From Clostridiales bacterium (GTDB lineage: Bacteria; Bacillota; Clostridia; Christensenellales; CAG-138), in contig SFIR01000003.1 of NCBI GenBank assembly GCA_004556165.1, positions 31,923-95,922 of the forward strand: a stretch of DNA of 64,000 nt. Direction: 5' to 3'. Of the stretch, positions 56,713-64,000 are shown in pieces. The notes under the pieces are model-generated. The model saw only the letters and a program-made list of their open reading frames with translations. It searched no databases and had not been told where the DNA came from. Position 1 is the first letter of the stretch. Each line of letters starts with the position of its first letter. Position numbers and translations under genes: made by a program.

Positions 56713-58185
56713 ATGGAAACTGATTTTACCAAGCTAAAAGCTCACGACAATGCAAATTGCAGCACCATGATAGTCGGGAAAAATGCCTCGGCTACCGGCA
56801 GGGTACTCATCGGACATAATGAGGATGACAATGGCAGCTTTGTTCAGGTGCATAAGATGCCGCGGATGCAGCATAAAGAGGGCGAAGTGCTGACCTTTGC
56901 TGACGGTGATGCCGTCATACCGCAGGTCGGTGAGACCTATGCATATCAGTGGAGCGAGGTGCGCTCGGACCCTGCTGAGAGCTTTGCAGACAGCTACATA
57001 AATGAATGGGGCGTTGCAATCGTTACCGATTCATGCATATGCTCAAGAACGGATCCTAATGATCCGCCTAAGGCAGGGCTTGGCTACGGTCTGCGCAGCC
57101 TTATTGCCGAAAGAGCAAGAACTGCACGCGAGGGCGTCAGGATAGCTGCCGAGCTCGTGGAAAAGTACGGCTATATCAGCAGCAGATCATACCATATCTG
57201 CGATAAGGACGAAGCCTGGGTTGTACAGATACCGATAGGTCATCGTGTGGCTGCCAGACGTGTCGGAGATGATGAGATTTACTATATCCCCAACTGGTTC
57301 ACCATTCATCAGATTGATTTTGAAGATACGGAAAATTATTACGCTTCACCCGATCTGATAAGCTATGCGATAAAGAAGGGCTTCTATATACCGAAAACCG
57401 CCGACTATTCGGATTTTGATTTTGCCTCCGTTTATCAGGGAGAAGGATCCGAGCTGCCGACGAATATCCTGCGCTCAAGGCAGGCTTGGGGCGTTATCAC
57501 GGGCAGGAGATTCCCGGAACGCCGTGTGTTTTCAATTAAGGCAGAGAGAAAATACGGTATTGAGGATATCAAAAAAGTATTGCGTACCCACTATGAGGGC
57601 AGCAGGGAAGAGGTTGAAAGCGGAGTATCGCCGTCACCGCATCGCTTCAGCGTCTGCAATTCGCGTACCGTTGAGAGTCTGATCGTGGAGTTTGCAGAGG
57701 ATACCGATCTGACCGTGATTTACCGTACAAACCTCAGACCCTGCACAAGCCCGTATGTTCCATGGTATCTCGGTTCCGCTAAGCTTCCGAAAGGCTATGA
57801 GTGGATCGGGCCCAAGGCATCAAAGGTATCGCATTTTACTCCGGATGCAGGCGAATTCGTTTTGAATGACGAGCATGCGTTCTGGGCATTTAAGCTCCTG
57901 CAGTCCCTTACGGATTTCGATTACCATTTTTGCGAAAGCATGCTGACGCCCGAAATAGAGAGGCTTGAAGCGCAGTATGCGCTCATGAAACCGGAGATCG
58001 AAAGGATGTATTCGGAGCTTAAAAAGACATCGCCCGAATGTGCAAGGGGATTTCTTACTCAATACACAGCTGCGGTGAATCAGGAGGCGTGGGATTGGGC
58101 AAAGCGTATGTGGACGGAGATAAGCTCAGCCAAATGGAAGCAATACGAGGATAAATGGCGTTCCGAGTTCAGATTTGAAGAATGA
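56713..58185 (+). CDS. C69 family dipeptidase (U34/PepD-like)
   Basis: The 490-residue Ntn-hydrolase of the C69 family has its presumed nucleophile in NANCSTMIVGKNASATG (Cys15), followed by GHNEDDNGSF, WGVAIVTDSC and SSRSYHICDKDEAWVVQ. In PepDA-type enzymes the propeptide before the Cys is removed autocatalytically, consistent with 14 residues here. It probably hydrolyses dipeptides in the cytoplasm, as no signal peptide is seen. AGGAGA precedes the ATG. It restores normal chromosomal composition after the island. Confidence 0.88.
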   Translation: METDFTKLKAHDNANCSTMIVGKNASATGRVLIGHNEDDNGSFVQVHKMPRMQHKEGEVLTFADGDAVIPQVGETYAYQWSEVRSDPAESFADSYINEWGVAIVTDSCICSRTDPNDPPKAGLGYGLRSLIAERARTAREGVRIAAELVEKYGYISSRSYHICDKDEAWVVQIPIGHRVAARRVGDDEIYYIPNWFTIHQIDFEDTENYYASPDLISYAIKKGFYIPKTADYSDFDFASVYQGEGSELPTNILRSRQAWGVITGRRFPERRVFSIKAERKYGIEDIKKVLRTHYEGSREEVESGVSPSPHRFSVCNSRTVESLIVEFAEDTDLTVIYRTNLRPCTSPYVPWYLGSAKLPKGYEWIGPKASKVSHFTPDAGEFVLNDEHAFWAFKLLQSLTDFDYHFCESMLTPEIERLEAQYALMKPEIERMYSELKKTSPECARGFLTQYTAAVNQEAWDWAKRMWTEISSAKWKQYEDKWRSEFRFEE

Positions 58186-58196
58186 TTGCAATAATA

Positions 58197-58235
58197 GGCT
58201 TCGATTAGGAAAACTCCGAATCGAAGCCCGTTTTT
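58197..58235 (+). terminator. Terminator after the C69 dipeptidase gene
   Basis: GGCTTCGATT pairs perfectly with AATCGAAGCC around a 12-base loop, followed by CGTTTTT. Confidence 0.88.
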
Positions 58236-58251
58236 ATTACTAAAAGGATAT

Positions 58252-59184
58252 TTAGTGAGCTGCTTGCATGCGATACAGCTCTTTTGCTATCTGCGCCGCC
58301 AGGGTTACATTGTTGTACACGAGAGCGATATTGGTTTTCAGACTGCTTCCGCCCGTAAGCTCCTTGACCTTTGCAAGCAGGAACGGAGTGGTAGCTTTGC
58401 CGTGGATGCCGAGCTGCTTTGCTTCATTTAGCGCTTCATCAATGGCATGATCAATAACAGCCTTATCCATAGAGAATTCTTCGGGGACGGGATCGGTGAT
58501 CAGCATTCCGCCCTTGATGCCGAGATCGAGCTTCGCTTTGATCGCAGCAGCGATTTCCCCGGGTGTATCAAGCCGATAATCCACCTTAAAACCGCTTTCA
58601 CGGGTGTAGAATGCGGGCATATCCTCAGTACAGTAACCAATCACGGGGACGCCCTTTGTTTCAAGATATTCAAGAGTAAGCCCGATATCGAGTATGCTCT
58701 TGGCGCCTGCGCATACGACCGCAACGGAAGTCCGAGACAGCTCCTCAAGGTCCGCCGAAATATCCATCGTCTCCGTCGCACCTCTGTGAACACCGCCGAT
58801 ACCGCCGGTAGCGAATACGCGGATACCTGCCATATCGGCAAGTATCATGGTACCTGCAACGGTCAGCGCACCGTCTCCGCCGCTTGCTGCGAGCATGGCA
58901 ATATCCCTGCGGCTTGCCTTTGTTACGGCCATACCGGTTTTTCCGAGATACTCCAGCTGCTCATCAGTAAGGCCGGCACAGAGCTTTCCTCCGAGTATGG
59001 CGCATGTCGCAGGTACTGCGCCGTTCTCGCGTGCGATGCGCGAGCATTCGCGTGCTGTGGCGACGTTTTCGGGATAGGGCATACCGTGTGAGATTATCGT
59101 GCTTTCGAGCGCGATGACAGGATGATTGTTTTCTATCGCCTCCGCGACCTCGGGTGAATAGCAAATATTGGGGTTTAGCTTCAT
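58252..59184 (-). CDS. psuG: Pseudouridine-5'-phosphate glycosidase
   Basis: The 310-residue enzyme cleaves the C-C glycosidic bond of pseudouridine 5'-phosphate to uracil and ribose 5-phosphate. It has the PsuG signatures ALESTIISHGMPYPENV, ATCAILGGKLCAGL, GDGALTVAGTM and FATGGIGGVHRGA. The length is standard. It follows the kinase gene psuK by one base on the minus strand, giving the complete two-step pathway for pseudouridine from RNA turnover. Confidence 0.96.
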   Translation of the reverse strand: MKLNPNICYSPEVAEAIENNHPVIALESTIISHGMPYPENVATARECSRIARENGAVPATCAILGGKLCAGLTDEQLEYLGKTGMAVTKASRRDIAMLAASGGDGALTVAGTMILADMAGIRVFATGGIGGVHRGATETMDISADLEELSRTSVAVVCAGAKSILDIGLTLEYLETKGVPVIGYCTEDMPAFYTRESGFKVDYRLDTPGEIAAAIKAKLDLGIKGGMLITDPVPEEFSMDKAVIDHAIDEALNEAKQLGIHGKATTPFLLAKVKELTGGSSLKTNIALVYNNVTLAAQIAKELYRMQAAH

Positions 59185-59185
59185 A

Positions 59186-60025
59186 TCATAATTCCTTTCC
59201 TATCGCTTTAGAGGCATTTATGCTTGCCGTTTCCGCCGCGAAAGCGACATCGTTTGTTTTCAGCAATGTATCAATTATTGCAGCAGCTGCCGCATCGCCT
59301 GCACCGGTGGTGGCAATCACATCGACGGGTTTGGCTTCTGCGTGGCCGCAGACTTTTTCGGACGCAAAATAGATACCGTCCGCACCGCATGAGACAAAGC
59401 AGGATTTGGCACCCATGCCTATAATGGCAGCGGCGCAGTCGGCAGGTTCGACCTTACCCGTCAGCGCACGGGCTTCAAGAAGATTCGGCTTTATTGCGGC
59501 AAGCCTGCCGATATAGGGACGAAGCCGCATAGCCTTTGCGGAACTCACGGGGTCGGCGAAGATAGGAACAGTGATATTTTCGCACAGATATCCGATAGCC
59601 TCAGCGGAAATATTGCAGTCTATGACAACGGCCTCGCATGAATTCAAAAAATCAAGGCATTTGCTGAGATTTTCAGGGCTCAGAACCGACTCCGTACAGT
59701 CAAGATCCGATAGAGCAAGAAACATATCGCCGTCAGCATCATTTGCACAGAGGTACACGCCGCTCCTTTCGGCAGGAAAGCTTATAAGATCAACGCACAC
59801 TTCCTTTGCGGAACGGATCAGCAGCGCGCCCAGAGGATCATCCCCGACGGCACAGATGAGCGTCACGGGGCGTCCGAGCTTCGCAAGGTTTCCGGCTATG
59901 TTGAAACCGACGCCGCCGGCAGCAACGGTTATATGCGAGGGGTTGGAGTCCCTCTCGATAATATCCGTATAGGGTTTTCCGGAGATGTCACAGCAGATGC
60001 CGCCCACAACCGCAATTCGGTTCAT
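59186..60025 (-). CDS. psuK: PfkB family kinase, probable pseudouridine kinase
   Basis: The 279-residue ribokinase-family kinase has the N-terminal GGVGFNIAGNLAKLG and the catalytic TTGAGDAAAAAIIDTLL, with the Asp base and the anion hole. Position one base upstream of psuG identifies the substrate as pseudouridine. It lacks the extra N-terminal helix-turn-helix found in some PsuK proteins. No riboswitch or terminator is evident in front of it; a small membrane protein gene precedes it on the same strand. Confidence 0.9.
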   Translation of the reverse strand: MNRIAVVGGICCDISGKPYTDIIERDSNPSHITVAAGGVGFNIAGNLAKLGRPVTLICAVGDDPLGALLIRSAKEVCVDLISFPAERSGVYLCANDADGDMFLALSDLDCTESVLSPENLSKCLDFLNSCEAVVIDCNISAEAIGYLCENITVPIFADPVSSAKAMRLRPYIGRLAAIKPNLLEARALTGKVEPADCAAAIIGMGAKSCFVSCGADGIYFASEKVCGHAEAKPVDVIATTGAGDAAAAAIIDTLLKTNDVAFAAETASINASKAIGKEL

Positions 60026-60046
60026 ATCTATTTCTCTCCGTTCGGC

Positions 60047-60313
60047 CTAAGGTTTTTTCCAAAGGTTGACTATGGTGAGTATTGCTGTCACAATCGCAAG
60101 CAATGCTCCGATACCGATGAACCACCTGGCTATGCCGCTTGCCATGAACCATTCGGCGACTTCCCCGGTCATAAATGATACAGAATCATTCACTTTCTCC
60201 AAAACAAAACACACAAAAACAAATATTCCCATCACAAGGGAGGCATGGGCAAACAGCACATTGAGTTTTCTGCGCACAGGATGCTTATTGCATATTCTAT
60301 CGGAATTGTTCAT
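60047..60313 (-). CDS. Small membrane protein, unknown
   Basis: The 88-residue protein has two hydrophobic segments (about residues 21-41 and 60-83) with a short acidic loop between. I do not recognise a family. ATG 60313 is chosen because GGAGG lies at good spacing. It sits between the phosphodiester glycosidase and psuK genes, separated by 14 and 21 bases, so all may share one transcript. Confidence 0.5.
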   Translation of the reverse strand: MNNSDRICNKHPVRRKLNVLFAHASLVMGIFVFVCFVLEKVNDSVSFMTGEVAEWFMASGIARWFIGIGALLAIVTAILTIVNLWKKP

Positions 60314-60327
60314 CAATATACCTCCAA

Positions 60328-61371
60328 TCACTTATTGGGCTCTCTTATGTACACTATATCGGTATTCTCTCTTCCGCCTTCGCAGGGCTTTGATGCCAGA
60401 GCGCCGTTGAACCACATCATTGCAGTCAGGCCGCCGTCAAGATTATACGCCTTATAGCAGCCAAGGTCGTACATTAACAGGGAGAGCTCTGCCATGGTCA
60501 CGCCGTATGAATAATTCTTGGTTCTGCCATCGACAACTACAAGGCAGTAATGCCCGGGCTCATAATAGCCGATCGCACATCTGGGATGTCTATCGACAAC
60601 GTAACCGTCACAGTTGAAGCCCTCAGTCCGCGGCTGCCCGCTGCCGTCGAGGAGTATCGGCCCAAAGCTCCATGCGTGGAGAGGATACTGCGCAAAAAAC
60701 TCATCGTCAAGCAGGACCTGACCTGCATAATACAGATTCATGGTTCCGTCATAATTTAATACGCAAACATCCTGATTGGGATTCAGCTCATCACGGAAAA
60801 GCTCTCCGTTCCTTATTACGAGACCGTTTTTCTTTCCCATCCAGAAGTCTCCCGAAGCTGCGAATATCGCGCCCTCGCGTTCGGCAATAGCTTCAAGCCT
60901 TTCGGTATTGTCATTGCTTTGAGCATTGGCGGTGCGTAAGCACTCGATATCCTGAATATAGATGTCTGCAACGTAGTAGGCGACAAGGTATCCGTTTATC
61001 CACTGTGAGTAAGGGGTTATTTCGATACAGATATCGTCGCTCCGATAGCTGTTTTCATCAATAAGAATCTCTCCGTCTGTGAACTTCTCGGCAAACTTAT
61101 CCCCGAGGAGGCCCGAAGGGACCGGTTCGGGGGTTGGCTCAGCCTGAGGGGTCGGTGCTGCAGTGGGATAATCGTTCTCCGTTGGCACGGGCGATGGCGC
61201 CTCAGTGAAAGAAGGCGCAGGAGGCGGGGTGGACAGCGATACGCTTGCATTGGGATCGACATCTATCGGCTTCATGTTGTAGCCAAAGAATGCCAGCGCA
61301 AGGATGGCGAAAAGCAGTATATCAGCGGCAACGGTCGCTATAATCTTAGAAGAGTTTTTCTTAAATCTCAT
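60328..61371 (-). CDS. Phosphodiester glycosidase family (NAGPA/DUF2233) membrane-anchored protein
   Basis: The 347-residue protein has an N-terminal transmembrane anchor (about residues 11-31). A Pro/Thr-rich linker follows (about 45-85), then an extracytoplasmic phosphodiester glycosidase domain with ASGDFWMGKKNGLVIRNGE, VVDGRTKNYSYGVTMAEL and the terminal YNLDGGLTAMMWFNG. Related proteins act on phosphodiester-linked sugars of exopolysaccharides or cell-wall polymers. Its ATG overlaps the stop of the glycosyltransferase gene by four bases (ATGA), so the two are coupled and likely serve one surface glycan. Confidence 0.82.
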   Translation of the reverse strand: MRFKKNSSKIIATVAADILLFAILALAFFGYNMKPIDVDPNASVSLSTPPPAPSFTEAPSPVPTENDYPTAAPTPQAEPTPEPVPSGLLGDKFAEKFTDGEILIDENSYRSDDICIEITPYSQWINGYLVAYYVADIYIQDIECLRTANAQSNDNTERLEAIAEREGAIFAASGDFWMGKKNGLVIRNGELFRDELNPNQDVCVLNYDGTMNLYYAGQVLLDDEFFAQYPLHAWSFGPILLDGSGQPRTEGFNCDGYVVDRHPRCAIGYYEPGHYCLVVVDGRTKNYSYGVTMAELSLLMYDLGCYKAYNLDGGLTAMMWFNGALASKPCEGGRENTDIVYIREPNK

Positions 61372-62441
61372 TTACGGGCTTCCTTCTTTCCGTTGAAAAC
61401 AAATTTTCTTTGAAGCACAAAGTTTATCGGGTAGATTATAAGCTGTGCCAATATCTGCGCTATCGCAAGCGGCATAATAGGATTCAGGACATACAGCAGA
61501 CCATAGTTCGCTCCGAGCATAACAACGGCAAGGAGATAGTATTTCCATACGCTTCCCTTCGCTTTGCTCGAAAACACTATGTTCCTGTTGAGCAAATAGT
61601 TAATAAATGAGCTGACTATCCTGGCGAGTATCAGCGCAGGCAGCTTGGGCTCCAGCGCAACCCCGAACAGATGGACAAAGCCATCGGAGGCGCTGCCGGC
61701 AAAAATCCGTGTGAGCACGAGCAGAAGAACGTAATCGACCAACCAACTTATCATGGAGGAGGCGATAAAGGCGAAAATAGTCTTATATATACGCCAGGAA
61801 TCCTTGATGGTGTTGAAATGGGAGGATGAATTGTTATCAAGATAGACTGTTTCGATGGTTATCTCGATTATAGGTATCTTCTTTTTTGTACACGTCAAAA
61901 GCTGATTTATTTCAAATTCATATCTTTCACCGCTGATGGAGAGCATCTCATCAATGAGATCCGTTGAAAACGCACGAAGCCCGGTCTGGGTATCGTAAAC
62001 ACGAACCCCGGTGGATACGGCAAAAACTGCGCGCGTAACAGAATTACCGAATCGGCTTCGCAGGGGAACATTACCCTTAAAGGCTCTGCTTCCCAGCACG
62101 AGCGCATCACGGTGTTCTCCCCATGCCTCACAAACACGCACAACATCTTTTATCAGGTGCTGCCCATCGGCATCGACAGTAACTACGCCGTCATCGGCTA
62201 GGCATTGCGCTTTAACCCACTCAAACGCGGTCTTCATTGCACGCCCCTTGCCCCTGTTCACGTCATGATGGAGCACGGTGACCCTTTCGCCCATTGCTTC
62301 TGACTGTGAAAAGAACTGCATTCTATCATCAGAACTTCCGTCATCAACTATAACGATGCGGTAATCTGTCTCAGATAAAAAACCTGAGACCAGCTTAACC
62401 AGCTTTTCATCCGGCTGATATGCCGGCACAACAACGATCAT
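61368..62441 (-). CDS. Glycosyltransferase family 2 fused to a GtrA-like membrane domain
   Basis: The 357-residue fusion has a GT2 domain (about residues 1-215) with IVVVPAYQPDEKL, IVIVDDGSSDDR and the metal-binding TVDADGQH. A GtrA-like domain with four transmembrane helices follows (about 225-350, opening FIASSMISWLVDYVLL). Such fusions make polyprenyl-phosphate sugars and help move them across the membrane. ATG 62441 follows TTGAGG and starts at the conserved strand. It is coupled to the phosphodiester glycosidase gene. Confidence 0.9.
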   Translation of the reverse strand: MIVVVPAYQPDEKLVKLVSGFLSETDYRIVIVDDGSSDDRMQFFSQSEAMGERVTVLHHDVNRGKGRAMKTAFEWVKAQCLADDGVVTVDADGQHLIKDVVRVCEAWGEHRDALVLGSRAFKGNVPLRSRFGNSVTRAVFAVSTGVRVYDTQTGLRAFSTDLIDEMLSISGERYEFEINQLLTCTKKKIPIIEITIETVYLDNNSSSHFNTIKDSWRIYKTIFAFIASSMISWLVDYVLLLVLTRIFAGSASDGFVHLFGVALEPKLPALILARIVSSFINYLLNRNIVFSSKAKGSVWKYYLLAVVMLGANYGLLYVLNPIMPLAIAQILAQLIIYPINFVLQRKFVFNGKKEARK

Positions 62442-62592
62442 AATATCCTCAACAATCACCCGGCGCCGCAGCAATGCGTGCGCGGATAAAATTCTAATTT
62501 ATCAGGCCTAAACCTGTAAACCGCATTATAGCATACTTTCCCCCGTTTTGGAATAGTATAATCGCTGAAGCTAACAGAATTATGTCGAAGCG

Positions 62593-62727
62593 TCACCTAT
62601 GTTTGACACTGCACCTGCCGATTTGGTTGAAAATAATGGATTCATGAGTTGCTTTCAGATGTTTGACAGGATTCACGATGGATACAGCAAAGCCCATGGA
62701 AGGGGTTTTCAATTTACTCCCGGACAT
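62593..62727 (-). pseudogene. Decayed four-helix-bundle gene
   Basis: From ATG 62727 the frame encodes 44 residues (MSGSKLKTPSMGFAVSIVNP...) parallel to the intact protein at 63472-63825 up to NQIGR. It then shifts frame and stops. The upstream promoter has also decayed: TTGCAG, 17 bases, TACAAT in place of TTGCCA, 17 bases, TATAAT. It lies directly after repeat copy 2 in the same orientation as the intact gene after copy 3. Confidence 0.7.
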
Positions 62728-62784
62728 GTTTGCATCTCCTGCGCAGATGTATTGTATTACATATTGAGACAGTCTGCAATATTT

Positions 62785-62980
62785 GTGAAGCTTGCCGCTA
62801 TGCGCCAAGTGAAGAAGTGAAGTATTTCGCCCTGCGCAATGTGAAGTAAAGTGTGCGTCCCACTTCCGCAGATACTTCACTGCGCAGCAATTTTACAATG
62901 CGAAGCATTTTTTCATGTGCCGAAAGGCACACTTAACTCAAAAAAGCACTCCTTCATCCGGCAGACAAAAGAGTGCTTTT
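62785..62980 (-). repeat. Structured dispersed repeat, copy 2
   Basis: The minus strand repeats the order of copy 1. It opens with a terminator hairpin (GAAAAGCACTC and its complement, U run) and TTAAGTGTGCC with GTGCC/GGCAC. ATGC-TTC-GCAT, GCGCAGTGAAGTATCTGCGG, CACACTTTACTTCACATTG and CTTCACTTGGCG follow, ending in AAGCTTCAC. Its hairpin at 62941-62980 lies downstream of the acetyltransferase gene and may terminate it. It differs from copy 1 by many substitutions, so the copies are old. Confidence 0.75.
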
Positions 62981-63040
62981 CCGTGCGTAAGAGCAGTATA
63001 ACGGTGCGTAGGCGGGGCAAAGAAAAGCGAAAAGTACGCC

Positions 63041-63475
63041 TTAGAGCTTTTTTGTAAAACAAATGATGCGGTTGGCTTCATCGAAACCGCAACGCAAATG
63101 GAACGCAAGGCTTTGGGTGTTTCCCAATTCACAATCACTTGCAAATTCTTTGCAGCCACGTTCTCTTGCCCATTGTTCGCAGGCATGGAGAAGCATTTTT
63201 GCATAGCCTTGATACCGATAAGCCTCTGCAATATAGATCCCCTCAAGATATCCCACAGGCGATGAGTCGGTGCCTTCCACATAATCAAGCCGCAATTGGC
63301 ATTGCGCAAAGCCAACGGCATTTTCTTTCGTGCAGAACAGGAATACCGAAACATTCTTATCAGCAAGCAGTTGTTCAAAATCGGCAGTCAATTCGTCAAT
63401 GGTATGTGATGACCACATATTCACTGCCAGTTTAGCAACTGTTTTGGCATCCGAAATATTGGCCCGTACAATCAT
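63041..63475 (-). CDS. GNAT acetyltransferase resembling aminoglycoside 6'-N-acetyltransferases
   Basis: The 144-residue GNAT protein has YVEGTDSSPVGYLEGIYI, YRYQGYAKMLLHACEQWA (acetyl-CoA loop), EFASDCELGNTQSLAFHL and the end GFDEANRIICFTKKL. This pattern is close to AAC(6')-I enzymes, which acetylate aminoglycosides, and the length matches. ATG 63475 overlaps the stop of the four-helix-bundle gene (ATGA), with GGAG upstream. Whether it confers resistance cannot be read from the sequence; a housekeeping substrate is possible. Confidence 0.75.
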   Translation of the reverse strand: MIVRANISDAKTVAKLAVNMWSSHTIDELTADFEQLLADKNVSVFLFCTKENAVGFAQCQLRLDYVEGTDSSPVGYLEGIYIAEAYRYQGYAKMLLHACEQWARERGCKEFASDCELGNTQSLAFHLRCGFDEANRIICFTKKL

Positions 63476-63825
63476 TTGGCATTCTCCTTTGCGGTATTGG
63501 TAGAAGAAATAAGCATAACACGAATGCTTGTGCAAGCAGAGTCAAGTGATTTATATTCCGCTTCGGTTATGTAATTTGTCTTAAAAAGCAGTTCGAGCCA
63601 GTAACCCGTTTCGTTTGCTTCTTTAAGTGCGATTTGCAGTTTTGCAATAAAGTCTGCCTTTCCGTGGGCGTATTGTGCTTCCCGGATATTTGCACCGATA
63701 GATGTGCCACTTCTGCCGATTTGGTTGGAGATGATAGACTCGCGTTTTTCTTTTAGGTATTTAACAAGGTTAATAATAGAAACGGCAAAATCCATAGACT
63801 GTGTTCTTAATTTGCTTTCAGACAT
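63472..63825 (-). CDS. Four-helix-bundle protein (S23/IVP-like family)
   Basis: The 117-residue helical protein shows the family pattern: an FAVSIINLVKYLKE first helix, SIISNQIGRSGTSIGANIREA, KADFIAKLQIALKEANETGYWLELL, then a last helix ending in the Ser/Thr-rich tail. The family is known from rRNA intervening sequences and, as Avd, from diversity-generating retroelements, but the cellular role is unclear. GGAGGTG and a strong promoter precede it. It is coupled to the acetyltransferase gene by an ATGA overlap. Confidence 0.85.
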   Translation of the reverse strand: MSESKLRTQSMDFAVSIINLVKYLKEKRESIISNQIGRSGTSIGANIREAQYAHGKADFIAKLQIALKEANETGYWLELLFKTNYITEAEYKSLDSACTSIRVMLISSTNTAKENAK

Positions 63826-63848
63826 AGTGACACCTCCAATACAAGCAT

Positions 63849-63877
63849 ATTATATCATAAACGCGGTTAGTTGGCAA
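63849..63877 (-). promoter_or_regulatory. Sigma-A promoter of the four-helix-bundle / acetyltransferase operon
   Basis: On the minus strand TTGCCA (63872-63877), a 17-base spacer and a perfect TATAAT (63849-63854). The -35 box touches the end of repeat copy 3 (AAATATTGCC), as in copy 2. Confidence 0.8.
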
Positions 63878-63883
63878 TATTTA

Positions 63884-63909
63884 GTGAAGTTTGGCTTCGC
63901 CAATGTGAA
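63884..63909 (-). repeat. Structured dispersed repeat, copy 3 (partial)
   Basis: The minus strand reads TTCACATTGGCGAAGCCAAACTTCAC, matching the last hairpin of copy 1 (TTGGC-GAA-GCCAA flanked by CTTCAC) and joined to the same AAATATTGC seen after copy 2. Sequence further out has diverged. Confidence 0.6.
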
Positions 63910-63960
63910 TTGCAACTTTAAATGTCCACTCTTCAAAAAGAATGCTGCCCGGCAATCGCC

Positions 63961-63984
63961 AGTTCTTGCCCGAGGGCAAGAACT
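63961..63984. terminator. Strong hairpin at the right window edge
   Basis: AGTTCTTGCCC and GGGCAAGAACT form a perfect 11-bp stem with a two-base spacer (effective loop of a few bases). By position it may be the outer hairpin of repeat copy 3 or the terminator of a gene beyond the window. Confidence 0.45.
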
Positions 63985-64000
63985 GCCATTTTCGCAGAAA

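Noticed and set aside
62851..63057. Open frame on the plus strand across repeat copy 2 (and a similar one across copy 1)
   Set aside because: The two translations resemble each other only because the repeat DNA is shared; no translation signals and the helices explain the conservation.
63472..63825. Four-helix-bundle gene as Avd of a diversity-generating retroelement
   Set aside because: No reverse transcriptase, template repeat or variable repeat is visible in the window.

Overview
The window reads as a chromosomal segment of a spore-forming anaerobe of the class Clostridia (Bacillota) with mid-range GC. The evidence is the germination protease gpr, the sporulation regulator spoIIID, a SigH-type sigma factor in the mrnC-rlmB-sigH order, strong AGGAGG ribosome binding sites, an ECF vitamin transporter, and fermentation genes for lysine and citrate. 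The genus cannot be named from the sequence alone.

Layout. 1-2067 (minus): the lysine-fermentation genes kal-kce-kdd (kdd runs off the left edge) behind a sigma-A promoter and a lysine riboswitch whose P1 strand overlaps the terminator, so lysine should switch the operon ON. 2143-9699: yhaM (minus), then a tight forward run recD2-comFC-rimI-ridA-comEC-holA. 9780-11162: rpsT (minus) and gpr with a forespore-type promoter. 11273-18338 (minus): two small metabolic genes, pckA, degV and the ECF module ecfA1-ecfA2-ecfT. 18568: tRNA-Thr(GGT). 18762-23586: a two-component system, a DUF2238 membrane protein, an aquaporin and a toroid-fold protein. 23821-30874: hemW-lepA, mrnC-rlmB-sigH, a DUF1919 protein and a small alarmone synthetase. 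31083-38479: a LysR regulator followed by aconitase-icd-citDEF, joining oxidative citrate use to citrate cleavage; a palindromic LysR box sits about 65 bases before the predicted start. 38571-39892: infC-rpmI-rplT with an attenuator and a probable AUA start. 40013-46041: transport and peptidase genes and DUF1015. 46332-50077: a tandem-repeat Trp/Cys protein, spoIIID, a MocR/PdxR regulator divergent from an ECF S component across a long inverted repeat, and an iron-sulfur aldo/keto reductase. 50349-51741: rpsF-ssb-rpsR and tRNA-Val(CAC).

51744-56662 is an accessory island, visibly more AT-rich than its surroundings. It starts with a structured dispersed repeat, carries a small serine recombinase, and ends in a broken relaxase. 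Just after the recombinase lie two 24-bp dyad sites, 23/24 identical and in inverted orientation with a GT core. They bracket a 101-bp segment holding a consensus promoter that points away from the next gene. This is the architecture of a Hin/Gin-type invertible promoter, here in the OFF orientation, controlling a PH/SHOCT-like membrane protein, with a HEPN-like protein and a TPR membrane protein downstream. It is the most interesting signal in the window.

56713-62441: a C69 dipeptidase, psuK-psuG for pseudouridine catabolism, and a GT2-GtrA / phosphodiester glycosidase pair. 62593-64000: a second and a third (partial) copy of the structured repeat. One is next to a decayed four-helix-bundle gene; the other is next to an intact four-helix-bundle gene that overlaps an AAC(6')-like acetyltransferase.
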